Position numbers and translations under genes: made by a program | Notes under the pieces: model-generated | Database searches by the model: none | Seen by the model: only the letters and a program-made list of their open reading frames with translations | Told to the model about the DNA's origin: nothing | Shown: positions 23,168 through 30,047 of the stretch, piece by piece | Layout of the letters: each line of letters begins with the position of its first letter | How positions within the stretch are numbered: the stretch's first letter is position 1 | DNA from: GBS-DC sp037442365 | GTDB lineage: Bacteria; Armatimonadota; Fimbriimonadia; Fimbriimonadales; GBS-DC | Length of the DNA stretch: 34,601 nucleotides | Assembly: GCA_037442365.1 (NCBI GenBank) | Contig: JBBIQK010000032.1 | Span: forward strand, 1-34,601 | Direction of reading: 5' to 3'

Positions 23168-23452
23168 TTAGTTGGTAGACGCCGCGTTCTGCGACGATTC
23201 GGTTCGGAACTTCTCCCAGACGCCTGTGATTTTCAATAAATGCTCCACTGTATCGGTCGGCTGTGCGCCCGTGCGGAGCCAGTGCAGCACGCGCTCCTCG
23301 TTGAACCGGATGTCCGCCGGGTCGGTAATCGGGTTGTAGTGCCCGACAATCTCCACGCACTTGCCCGAGCGGGGGCTCTGGCTCGGCGTGACCACGACCC
23401 GATACACAGGTTTCTTCTTTTTGCCAACGCGCATTAACCGAATTCTCAGCAT
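23168..23452 (-). CDS. rpsP: 30S ribosomal protein S16
   Basis: A 94-residue small-subunit protein of normal length. MLRIRLMRVGKKKKPVYRVV and RSGKCVEIVGHYNPITDP are the conserved S16 core. RVLHWLRTGAQPTDTVEHLL is the conserved C-terminal part. The ATG at 23452 has AGGAGG upstream, and GGG-TATAAT lies 32 nt before it, overlapping the stop codon of the acyl-CoA synthetase gene. It leads the rpsP-khpA-rimM operon. Confidence 0.97.
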   Translation of the reverse strand: MLRIRLMRVGKKKKPVYRVVVTPSQSPRSGKCVEIVGHYNPITDPADIRFNEERVLHWLRTGAQPTDTVEHLLKITGVWEKFRTESSQNAASTN

Positions 23453-23484
23453 CGATACGCCTCCTGTAGTGTCATCGACGGGCT

Positions 23485-23490
23485 ATTATA
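23485..23490 (-). promoter_or_regulatory. GG-type -10 box (GGG-TATAAT) for rpsP-khpA-rimM
   Basis: On the minus strand TATAAT preceded by GGG is 32 nt from the rpsP ATG. It overlaps the TAA stop (23486-23488) of the upstream acyl-CoA synthetase, so any -35 would lie inside that coding region. None resembling TTGACA is seen. Confidence 0.6.
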
Positions 23491-25246
23491 CCCGCTCTGT
23501 GTCGTAAAGTGAGTCCAGCTGCTCGCGATAGCGTTCGAGGATGCGGGCGCGGCGCATCTTGAGGGTGATGGTCACATCGCCTGCCTCGAAAGTGAACGCC
23601 TGCGGCAGCAAAATGAACCGCTTGACGCGCTCATAGTTCGCAAACGGACGCATCGCCTCCTCGACCTGCTGGGCGATAAACTCATACACGCGGGGGGTTT
23701 GCACCAGTTCCTCGCGTGAGGTGTATTCGATGCCTTGCTGGTGCGCCCATTCTTCGAGTTGCACGAAGTCGGGCACAATCAGCGCGGAGACGAACTTCTT
23801 CTTGTCGCCGTAGATGACCGCCTGTTCGATGTAGGGGTTGCGGATGAGCGCGTTTTCGAGGGCGACGGGCGCGATGTTCTTCCCGCCTGCCAGCACAAAG
23901 ATGTCTTTCTTGCGATCCGTGATGCGCAGGTACTTGTCGTCCACAATCTCGCCGACATCGCCCGTATGGAACCAGCCGTCGGCGTCAATTGCCTGCGCCG
24001 TCGCTTCGGGCTTGCGCCAGTAGCCTTTCATGATGTTCGGTCCGCGCGCGAGAATTTCGCCGTCGTCCACGATTTTGATTTCCACGCCGGGGAATGGGAT
24101 GCCCGCTGTGCCGATTTTATTATGCTGGGGGGTGTTGCCCGTCAGCACGGGCGAGGTTTCGGTCAGCCCGTAGCCTTGAAAGAGCTGGATTCCGTTCTCC
24201 CAGTAGAACTCAGCGACCTGGGGGTCTAACGCCGCGCCGCCGCTGATCGCCCAGATGAGCCTGCCACCGAACGCGCGGCGCATGCCCTTCTTGCGGGCAT
24301 AGCCGCCCAGCAGGCGCAGGAACGGCTTACTGCCAATCACCTGCATCACCCGCTCGCGCACTTTTTCGTAGAAGCGCGGCACGCCGTTAATCGCATGGGG
24401 GCGTACCTCCTGCATGTTCTGCGCCAGCGTGTCAAAGCTCTCGGCGAACGCCATCTGCACCCCCAGCCCAATTGCCACGAGATAGTCGCATGTACGCGCG
24501 TAAATATGACTTAAGGGCAAAAAGTTGAACATCACATAGTCGCGTCCTGGCGGCGGAAACACCTGCATGCCTGCGTACATACTCGAAAGCAGGTTTCCGT
24601 GCGAGAGCATCACGCCCTTGCTGTCTCCTGTGGTGCCCGATGTGTAGATGATGGTGGCAAGGCTCTCCCAGTGGTTCAGTTCTGTCGTCTCGCGCACGAG
24701 GGTGGGTTTGTCGCGCAGGAGCTGCTCGCCCTCCTGCTGCAGTTGCGGGAGGGGCGTCCAGCCGCTAATAGTATCGAAGCTAAAATAGTGCTTGAGGGCG
24801 GGCAGGCGTTCGCGAATCGCCTCGACTTTCTGCGCCTGCTGTTGATTGGACACGAAAATCGCGCACGATTCCGAGTCGCGCAGCTGCTCCTCGACCTGTT
24901 CGGGGGTGAGGGGAAAGTGCAGGGTCACGGACGCCGCGCCTGCATGCAGGATTGCGAGGTCTGCAACGACCCATTCGTAGCGGTTCTCGGAGAGTATCGC
25001 GACCCGATCGCCCGGCTGCACGCCCCACGCGATGAGCGCCGCCGCGAGCGTCTCCACATCGCGGCGGACCGTCTGCCAGGACACAGGCTGATACACCCCG
25101 TCGCGCTTGACCAGATAGAGCGTCGTATCGCCCAGCGTGTCTGCCTGCGATTGGAATAGCGACGGGATAGCGCGCGCCTGATGCTCGCACCAGCTGCTGC
25201 GCCAGCGCAACTCTAACGGCTCGCCCTTGAGATAGTTCGTTGCCAT
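23486..25246 (-). CDS. Long-chain fatty acid-CoA ligase (AMP-forming)
   Basis: A 586-residue enzyme of the FAA1/COG1022 group that activates fatty acids with ATP and CoA. The AMP-binding motif YTSGTTGDSKGVMLSHGN begins at residue 201. Further on are FQGYGLTETSP (A5 motif), GWFHTGDVGEI, and ITDRKKDIFVLAGGKNIAP (A8-type). The C-terminal part fits acyl-CoA synthetases of the long-chain type. The ATG at 25246 has GGTGGAG upstream and GGG-TACAAT 33 nt upstream. It is divergent from the M28 peptidase gene. Confidence 0.93.
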   Translation of the reverse strand: MATNYLKGEPLELRWRSSWCEHQARAIPSLFQSQADTLGDTTLYLVKRDGVYQPVSWQTVRRDVETLAAALIAWGVQPGDRVAILSENRYEWVVADLAILHAGAASVTLHFPLTPEQVEEQLRDSESCAIFVSNQQQAQKVEAIRERLPALKHYFSFDTISGWTPLPQLQQEGEQLLRDKPTLVRETTELNHWESLATIIYTSGTTGDSKGVMLSHGNLLSSMYAGMQVFPPPGRDYVMFNFLPLSHIYARTCDYLVAIGLGVQMAFAESFDTLAQNMQEVRPHAINGVPRFYEKVRERVMQVIGSKPFLRLLGGYARKKGMRRAFGGRLIWAISGGAALDPQVAEFYWENGIQLFQGYGLTETSPVLTGNTPQHNKIGTAGIPFPGVEIKIVDDGEILARGPNIMKGYWRKPEATAQAIDADGWFHTGDVGEIVDDKYLRITDRKKDIFVLAGGKNIAPVALENALIRNPYIEQAVIYGDKKKFVSALIVPDFVQLEEWAHQQGIEYTSREELVQTPRVYEFIAQQVEEAMRPFANYERVKRFILLPQAFTFEAGDVTITLKMRRARILERYREQLDSLYDTERV

Positions 25247-25279
25247 CGCTCCACCTCGACCGACTGTTCAGTGGAACGA

Positions 25280-25327
25280 ATTGTACCCCAGTGTGAAGAT
25301 TGTTTTTTTGATGCAAGGGGGTACAAT
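25280..25327. promoter_or_regulatory. Divergent promoter pair: acyl-CoA synthetase (-) and M28 peptidase (+)
   Basis: On the minus strand GGG-TACAAT (25285 to 25280) serves the acyl-CoA synthetase with a leader of about 26 nt. On the plus strand TACAAT (25322-25327) preceded by GGGG ends 6 nt before the M28 ATG. A possible -35, TTGTTT (25300-25305), lies 16 nt upstream of it. The two boxes face away from each other and share the intervening 36 bp. Confidence 0.6.
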
Positions 25328-25333
25328 AACGCC

Positions 25334-26923
25334 ATGAGACGATTGCTGTCGCTGAGCCTCAGTGTGTGGCTGTTGTGGGCGTGGGCGGACGCGCCCCTGT
25401 GGATCAGCCGTGCGGAGACCATCACGCCTTCTGACCTGCGTGCGCACCTGGAGTTTATCGCTTCCGATGAGCTGGAGGGACGCGACACCCCCTCGCGTGG
25501 GCTGGATCTGGCGGGCATGTATATTGTGTCGCACCTGCAGCGCTGGGGCGTGAAACCCGCAGGCGAGAACGGAACCTATTACCAGACGCTCAACTACCGA
25601 ACGGATGTGATTAATCCCACCGAGTCGCGCATTCGGATAGGGCAGCAGAGTTTTGAGTACGGGGTGGGCTTTGTGGCGCGTCCCGTTGCGCTGAATGCGA
25701 CTGCCGCTCTGGTCTATGTCGGCGATGGCTGGTCGAACCCTGAAAAAGGAATCGACCCCTACGCGGGGCTGGATGTGCAGGGCAAAGTGCTGGTGGTGCA
25801 GACGGGCTACCCGAAAGAGGTGATTGAGCAGGGGATTGAGCAGTCGGCGGCTGCAGGCTGGCGTTCGCCCGAACAAAACGCCGAGCAGAAGGGCGCAGTG
25901 GCAATCGTGCGCATCGATCCGTCGGATATGGGGCGCATCGAGCGAATCGCCCGTGCGTGGAGCCAGCGGCGCGGGGTGGAAGGGTTGCAATCGATGGGGC
26001 GTGTGCCCATCATCATCGCCTCCGCGCCGATGCTGAACGCGCTGTTTGCAGGGGAGCGCATCGAGGCGTCCGAACTCATTCGCCGCGCTGAGGAGAACGC
26101 GCCCGCCGAGCCGTTCGCGCTCAGTCCCAGCAAGCAGATTGCCATCACGCTCAGTGTGCAGTCGCGCGTGGAAGCCGCCCGCAGCGTGATTGGCGTAATC
26201 GAAGGCGCCGACCCTGAACTCAAGCGCGAGTATGTCTCGATTGGGGCGCACTTGGATCATGTGGGCGTCGCGGCGCGTGGGGAGGGAACCGATCGCATCT
26301 TCAACGGCGCGGACGACAACGGCTCTGGCTCCGTTGCGCTGCTGGAGATTGCTGAAGCGTTCGCCACGGGACCACGCCCGAAACGCTCGATATTGCTGCT
26401 CTGGTATGCGGGCGAGGAGAAGGGGCTGCTCGGCTCGCGCCTGTTCGTGGAGCGACCGACCGTGCCGCTGGAGAACATCATCGTGAACATCAACATGGAC
26501 ATGGTGGGACGCAGTAAGCAGGCAGGCGATACCAACCCGCGCAACCGCGAGCTGTCGGGTCCGAATGAGGTGTATGTGATTGGTCCAAATGTCGCCAGCC
26601 CTGACCTCGGCGCGGTGCTGAAGCGCGTGAACGAGCAGTACCTGCGCATGGAGCTGAACCCGATGTACGACTCGCTCAGCCACCCTGAGCAGCTCTATTT
26701 CCGCAGCGACCACTACAGCTTCGTGAGCAAGGGCATCCCTGCGGTCTTCTTCTTCAGCGGATTGCATGCGGACTATCATCAGGTGACGGACACGGTGGAG
26801 AAGATTGACTACGAGAAGATGGCGCGCGTGGCGCGCACGGTGTTCGGGCTGGCGTGGGCGCTGGCGGACTCGCCTGAGCGACCCGCGCGGGTGAACCTGC
26901 AGGGCTTGCAGCGACGGCGATGA
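25334..26923 (+). CDS. M28 family zinc aminopeptidase, secreted
   Basis: A 529-residue exopeptidase precursor. A signal peptide (MRRLLSLSLSVWLLWAWADA) is followed by DLRAHLEFIASDELEGRDTP, a family N-terminus, then a PA-like insert (about 110-230). The two-zinc site is His306 (GAHLDHVG), Asp328 (GADDNGSGS), Glu361/Glu362 (YAGEEKGLLGS), Asp389 (NMDMVGR) and His460 (SDHYSF). It should remove N-terminal amino acids from peptides outside the cytoplasm. The ATG at 25334 fits the signal peptide and lies 6 nt after a -10 box, so the mRNA is probably leaderless. It overlaps the cupin gene by 4 nt (ATGA). Confidence 0.93.
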   Translation: MRRLLSLSLSVWLLWAWADAPLWISRAETITPSDLRAHLEFIASDELEGRDTPSRGLDLAGMYIVSHLQRWGVKPAGENGTYYQTLNYRTDVINPTESRIRIGQQSFEYGVGFVARPVALNATAALVYVGDGWSNPEKGIDPYAGLDVQGKVLVVQTGYPKEVIEQGIEQSAAAGWRSPEQNAEQKGAVAIVRIDPSDMGRIERIARAWSQRRGVEGLQSMGRVPIIIASAPMLNALFAGERIEASELIRRAEENAPAEPFALSPSKQIAITLSVQSRVEAARSVIGVIEGADPELKREYVSIGAHLDHVGVAARGEGTDRIFNGADDNGSGSVALLEIAEAFATGPRPKRSILLLWYAGEEKGLLGSRLFVERPTVPLENIIVNINMDMVGRSKQAGDTNPRNRELSGPNEVYVIGPNVASPDLGAVLKRVNEQYLRMELNPMYDSLSHPEQLYFRSDHYSFVSKGIPAVFFFSGLHADYHQVTDTVEKIDYEKMARVARTVFGLAWALADSPERPARVNLQGLQRRR

Positions 26924-27438
26924 AACCAAGCGCAGAGACGATGGCGCACGCAGCGCAGGCGTTGCAGGAAGCCCTGCAACGCCTGCATATCCCCTTCGAC
27001 GCGGCGCGATTTCAGTGGGAGGGGATTGTGCCCGTGCCGTACAAGGAGTATGCGGGCGACGCGCACGGGATGGGCTGGCGCGGCGTGACGCGCTACAGCC
27101 TCGGTCGCCCGCCCTACATCGATGCACGGTTCGCGCTGCGCTACTTCGAGATTGCGCCTGACGGCTACTCCAGTCTGGAAAAGCACGCGCATGTGCATCT
27201 GGTGGTGGTCGTGCGCGGGCGCGGGCGTGCGCTGGTGGGGGCGCGCGTGTTCGAACTCCAGCCGCTGGATGTGCTGTATGTGCCGCCCAGTACGCCGCAC
27301 CGCTGGGTCAACCCCTACAACGAGCCGTTCGGGTTTTTGTGCCCTGCGGACGCCGAGCGCGACAAGCCGCAACCCGTCTCTGAAGACGAGTGGAATGCTC
27401 TGCGCGCCAATCCAGAGACCGCGCCGTATGTGTTTTAG
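26920..27438 (+). CDS. Cupin-domain protein
   Basis: A 172-residue protein with one cupin barrel. Motif 1 is LEKHAHVHLVVVVRGRG, in which Glu87, His89, His91 and His93 are candidate metal ligands. Motif 2 is PLDVLYVPPSTPHRWVNP with His127. Cupins of this size are often dioxygenases, isomerases or sensors; no specific reaction can be named. No signal peptide is present. The ATG overlaps the stop of the M28 peptidase gene (ATGA at 26920-26923), so translation is coupled. The stop overlaps that of the convergent ftsB-like gene by 4 nt. Confidence 0.85.
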   Translation: MKPSAETMAHAAQALQEALQRLHIPFDAARFQWEGIVPVPYKEYAGDAHGMGWRGVTRYSLGRPPYIDARFALRYFEIAPDGYSSLEKHAHVHLVVVVRGRGRALVGARVFELQPLDVLYVPPSTPHRWVNPYNEPFGFLCPADAERDKPQPVSEDEWNALRANPETAPYVF

Positions 27439-27725
27439 TCGCGGTCAATCCGCAGCGGCTCCTCGCCTTTGCGCAGCCAGCCGCGCTGACGCGCCAGCGA
27501 TTCGCGTCCCAGATCCGTCTGCACGCGCCGCAACTCTTGCTCGAGCGACTGTTCCTGAGCGCGCAGATGCGCCAGTGTTCGCTCCTTATCCGTCGTCTCT
27601 GCGCGTAGCTCCCGCCACTCGGCGAACCGCTGCGCCGTGCGCGGGGTTGTACTAACGATGACTCCCGCCACAATCAGCCAGAGCGCAAGGCTCCACAAGC
27701 GATGAACCCTCCCTGTTCGTGCCAT
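27435..27725 (-). CDS. Septum formation initiator family protein (FtsB/DivIC-like)
   Basis: A 96-residue bitopic protein: a short basic N-terminus, one membrane helix (LWSLALWLIVAGVIVSTT), a coiled coil (ETTDKERTLAHLRAQEQSLE) and an ending LARQRGWLRKGEEPLRID. That ending matches the FtsB/DivIC family, whose members link cell-wall synthesis to the divisome. Homology to short coiled-coil proteins is easily overcalled, but the order and the terminal motif fit well. GGAGAG precedes the ATG, and TGG-TATAGT (27746-27751) lies 20 nt upstream. Confidence 0.8.
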   Translation of the reverse strand: MARTGRVHRLWSLALWLIVAGVIVSTTPRTAQRFAEWRELRAETTDKERTLAHLRAQEQSLEQELRRVQTDLGRESLARQRGWLRKGEEPLRIDRD

Positions 27726-27745
27726 CTCTCCGCTCCGTTGCCCTT

Positions 27746-27751
27746 ACTATA
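27746..27751 (-). promoter_or_regulatory. GG-type -10 box (TGG-TATAGT) for the ftsB-like gene
   Basis: On the minus strand TATAGT preceded by TGG lies 20 nt upstream of the ATG at 27725. This leaves room for a leader of about 13 nt containing the GGAGAG Shine-Dalgarno. Confidence 0.45.
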
Positions 27752-27821
27752 CCACAGGCTGTATACGATTCCTGCAAATTTTACCAGCAGTTGGGTGGAA
27801 AAAGTGGGGGGAACGGTTTTT

Positions 27822-28589
27822 TCAGGGTTGAATAGGCGTCAGTCCCAGCTTGCGCACGCAGAGTTCCAGAAACTCGCACCCCGCGCAGTGGGGAATCCAG
27901 CGCGGGGTCAGCACTTCCCAGTCCTCGTCCAGTATCTGCGCGACCAGCCCGTCCAGCAGCGCGCGAAACTCCTCAAGCGCGTCCGAATCGAGCGGCACGG
28001 CGACCTTTTTGTTGGGGCGCAGGGCGTAGATGGCAATCCATAGCGGGCGGTCGGGGTAAAGCTCCTGCACGAGTAGCGCGTAGCAGTGGAGCGCAAGGTC
28101 GTTTTGCACCTGCGTTTCGTCTACATCGGCGCGCCCGCTCTTGTAGTCGATAATCTCCAGCGAGCCGTCGGGATGTTCGTCCAGGCGATCGATACGCCCC
28201 GTGAGGATATAGCGTCCCATATCGCGGCGTAGCATGCGCTCCGTGAAGAGGACGACGGCTTCGGAGGGCTGCTCCGCCTGCGCCTGATAATACTGGCTCA
28301 CGAGTTCGCGTCCGTGCTGTTTGAACGCCTCGCTCTGCTGGGCGGTTTCGAAGCCCGCGTCGCTCCAGAGCTGCTCCAGCGCGTGGTGGAGCGCGTCGGG
28401 CGAGAGTTTCTCCGCGCCGCCTGCTGTGTGGAAGTAGTCCAGCGCGCGGTGCAGGTTCGCGCCGAAGGCGAACGCAGGGTTGGAACGACGCATCCACTTA
28501 CCATAAGGGGTCATGTACGCCCAGTGATACTTGATGCGGCAGGTGAGGTAGGTGGTCAGTTTCGTGGGGCTAAAGGTCGGCTTACGCAT
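27822..28589 (-). CDS. RecB-family PD-(D/E)XK nuclease with probable [4Fe-4S] cluster
   Basis: A 255-residue single-domain nuclease of the RecB/AddB/Cas4 superfamily. His47 lies in GANLHRAL, Asp134 in TGRIDRLDE, Asp148 and Lys150 in EIIDYKSG, and a Q-to-Y motif follows at 162-170. Four Cys residues are arranged as Cys17, Cys235, Cys238 and Cys244 (HCAGCEFLELC), the split pattern that binds an Fe-S cluster in Cas4 and AddB. Exonuclease action on DNA ends is inferred. There is no CRISPR array or cas1/cas2 in the window. The ATG lies inside the end of the GAF gene (8-nt overlap), so the two are translationally coupled. Confidence 0.87.
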   Translation of the reverse strand: MRKPTFSPTKLTTYLTCRIKYHWAYMTPYGKWMRRSNPAFAFGANLHRALDYFHTAGGAEKLSPDALHHALEQLWSDAGFETAQQSEAFKQHGRELVSQYYQAQAEQPSEAVVLFTERMLRRDMGRYILTGRIDRLDEHPDGSLEIIDYKSGRADVDETQVQNDLALHCYALLVQELYPDRPLWIAIYALRPNKKVAVPLDSDALEEFRALLDGLVAQILDEDWEVLTPRWIPHCAGCEFLELCVRKLGLTPIQP

Positions 28590-29973
28590 GCGTGCGCTCC
28601 AGCGTGTGCAGGCGCAGCGCGCCCGTGTTCGCGAGGGTGAACAGCAGCTCCACCTCCGAGAGGGTGAACTCGCGCGGCGACACGGTTAGCAACAGGATAG
28701 TCCCCAGCGTGCGCTCGGCGACCTGCAGCGGCGCGGCGAGCGCGGAGGCGAACCCACCAGGCAGCGGCTCTTTGAGATTCTGCGGGTGCTGGGGCAGGTC
28801 GGGCGCGGCGATGGGCGCGTTGAAGGCGAACACCCAGCCCGGCAGGCTATACTGCGCGTCGGGGCTGTGCGCAAGCAGCGCCTCGTTCAACGGCTCCGTG
28901 TAGACAGGCGCGAGTCGGTCTGGCTCGCGGCGGCTGGGCAGGTACACGATGGTGTAGTCGTGCGGGATGAGTTCGTGCGCGGTGCGGCAGAGCAGGCGCA
29001 GCACCTCGCGCAAGCCCTGCGTCTCGCCCAGTTGCAGCGACAGGTCGTACAGCTTCGCCATGTGCTGCGCGCGCTGGGCGGTCTGCTCGTAGAGCAGCGC
29101 GTTGGAGAGCGTGAGCGCGATATGCCCCAGCAGGGGGGGCAGCCACTCCAGCGCGTCGGGCGCGTCGGCGGGCAGGGCGAGCGCAAGCAGTCCCATCGGT
29201 TGCTCGGCGAGCGCGAGCGGGTAGGCGCGATGGCGTCGCCCACCCCAGTAGGTCTCCACGGGCGCGTCCGTCCAGCCCGACGGCAGCGTGTCCAGCGCGA
29301 TTTGTTCGGGCAGGGCGTCTGCGCCGTATTGCATCGCGAGCAGCAGCGTGCGGCGGTTCTCATCGTAGAGCCACACGCCGCCGCCTTCGGGCGCGACCTT
29401 ACGCATCAGCGACTCGATGGCTGACAGCGCATGCTGCAGGCTGAGATCCGCGCCCAGGCGTCGGGGCAGTCGGCTGAGCCATTTGAGGGCGCGCTCGCGC
29501 TGTTCCAGCTGCGTCTGGGTCTGTTGCAGGCGCAGGAGCAGTTCGACAGGCGTCGCAATCTGTTCCAGCAGGGCGAGGTGGACGTCCTCGAACGGCGCGT
29601 CGCGGTTCAGCAGCGCCATCGCGCTGTGAGGCAAGCCCGGCAGGGGGACAGCAATCCCGGTCGCAATCGCGCCGATAGGCTCCTGGTAAGTCTCGGCATG
29701 GTAGCGCCACACTTCGCGGTTCAGCAGGGCAGGGGCAACGAGCGCGTCGCTGGGGCGCAGGCGGAACCCGCGTAGCTCGTCGGCGCGCGCGCCTGCAACA
29801 TAGGCGAACTCGACCTGCTCGCCGCTGGGGTCGGGCAAAAAGAGGACCCCCACCTGCGCGCCAGTCGCCTGTTGCAACCAGCGCAGCGCGTTCTCAATCG
29901 CCTCGCCTGGGGGCGCGCCCTGATTGATGCTCGATAACCACACGCCCCATGCAGGCTGACCCGCGTCGCCCAA
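28582..29973 (-). CDS. Multi-GAF-domain protein
   Basis: A protein of about 463 residues made of two or three GAF-like sensor domains, recognisable by EAIENALRWLQQATGAQVGV, LQHALSAIESLMRKVAPEGG and GLREVLRLLCRTAHELIPHD. No kinase, cyclase or DNA-binding output domain is attached, and no membrane segment is seen. The start is uncertain. The frame is open to 30039, but a GGG-TACAAT box at 29998-30003 means transcription starts near 29991. A TTG at 29973 with GGGAG upstream is therefore preferred; a GTG at 29943 is an alternative. It overlaps the nuclease gene by 8 nt, which suggests a shared role such as ligand-gated control, but that is inference. Confidence 0.75.
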   Translation of the reverse strand: MGDAGQPAWGVWLSSINQGAPPGEAIENALRWLQQATGAQVGVLFLPDPSGEQVEFAYVAGARADELRGFRLRPSDALVAPALLNREVWRYHAETYQEPIGAIATGIAVPLPGLPHSAMALLNRDAPFEDVHLALLEQIATPVELLLRLQQTQTQLEQRERALKWLSRLPRRLGADLSLQHALSAIESLMRKVAPEGGGVWLYDENRRTLLLAMQYGADALPEQIALDTLPSGWTDAPVETYWGGRRHRAYPLALAEQPMGLLALALPADAPDALEWLPPLLGHIALTLSNALLYEQTAQRAQHMAKLYDLSLQLGETQGLREVLRLLCRTAHELIPHDYTIVYLPSRREPDRLAPVYTEPLNEALLAHSPDAQYSLPGWVFAFNAPIAAPDLPQHPQNLKEPLPGGFASALAAPLQVAERTLGTILLLTVSPREFTLSEVELLFTLANTGALRLHTLERTHA

Positions 29974-29997
29974 CGGTCGTTTGTCTCCCGTGAACAG

Positions 29998-30040
29998 ATT
30001 GTACCCTGAAAACGCCGCTCCTGCATCCAGTGGGTACAAT
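29998..30040. promoter_or_regulatory. Divergent promoter pair: GAF/nuclease operon (-) and UPF0182 (+)
   Basis: On the minus strand GGG-TACAAT occupies 30003 to 29998; on the plus strand GGG-TACAAT occupies 30035-30040 and ends 7 nt before the UPF0182 ATG. The two boxes point away from each other, 31 bp apart. Neither has a recognisable -35. The plus-strand one predicts a leaderless mRNA. Confidence 0.6.
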
Positions 30041-30047
30041 CTCTCTT

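Noticed and set aside
25268..27127. Minus-strand ORF of 619 codons over the M28 peptidase
   Set aside because: All zinc ligands of M28 are encoded on the plus strand. The antisense product has shadow-type composition and crosses several gene ends.
27822..28589. Cas4 of a CRISPR adaptation module
   Set aside because: The Fe-S nuclease signature is shared by many stand-alone RecB-family nucleases, and neither cas1, cas2 nor an array is present.
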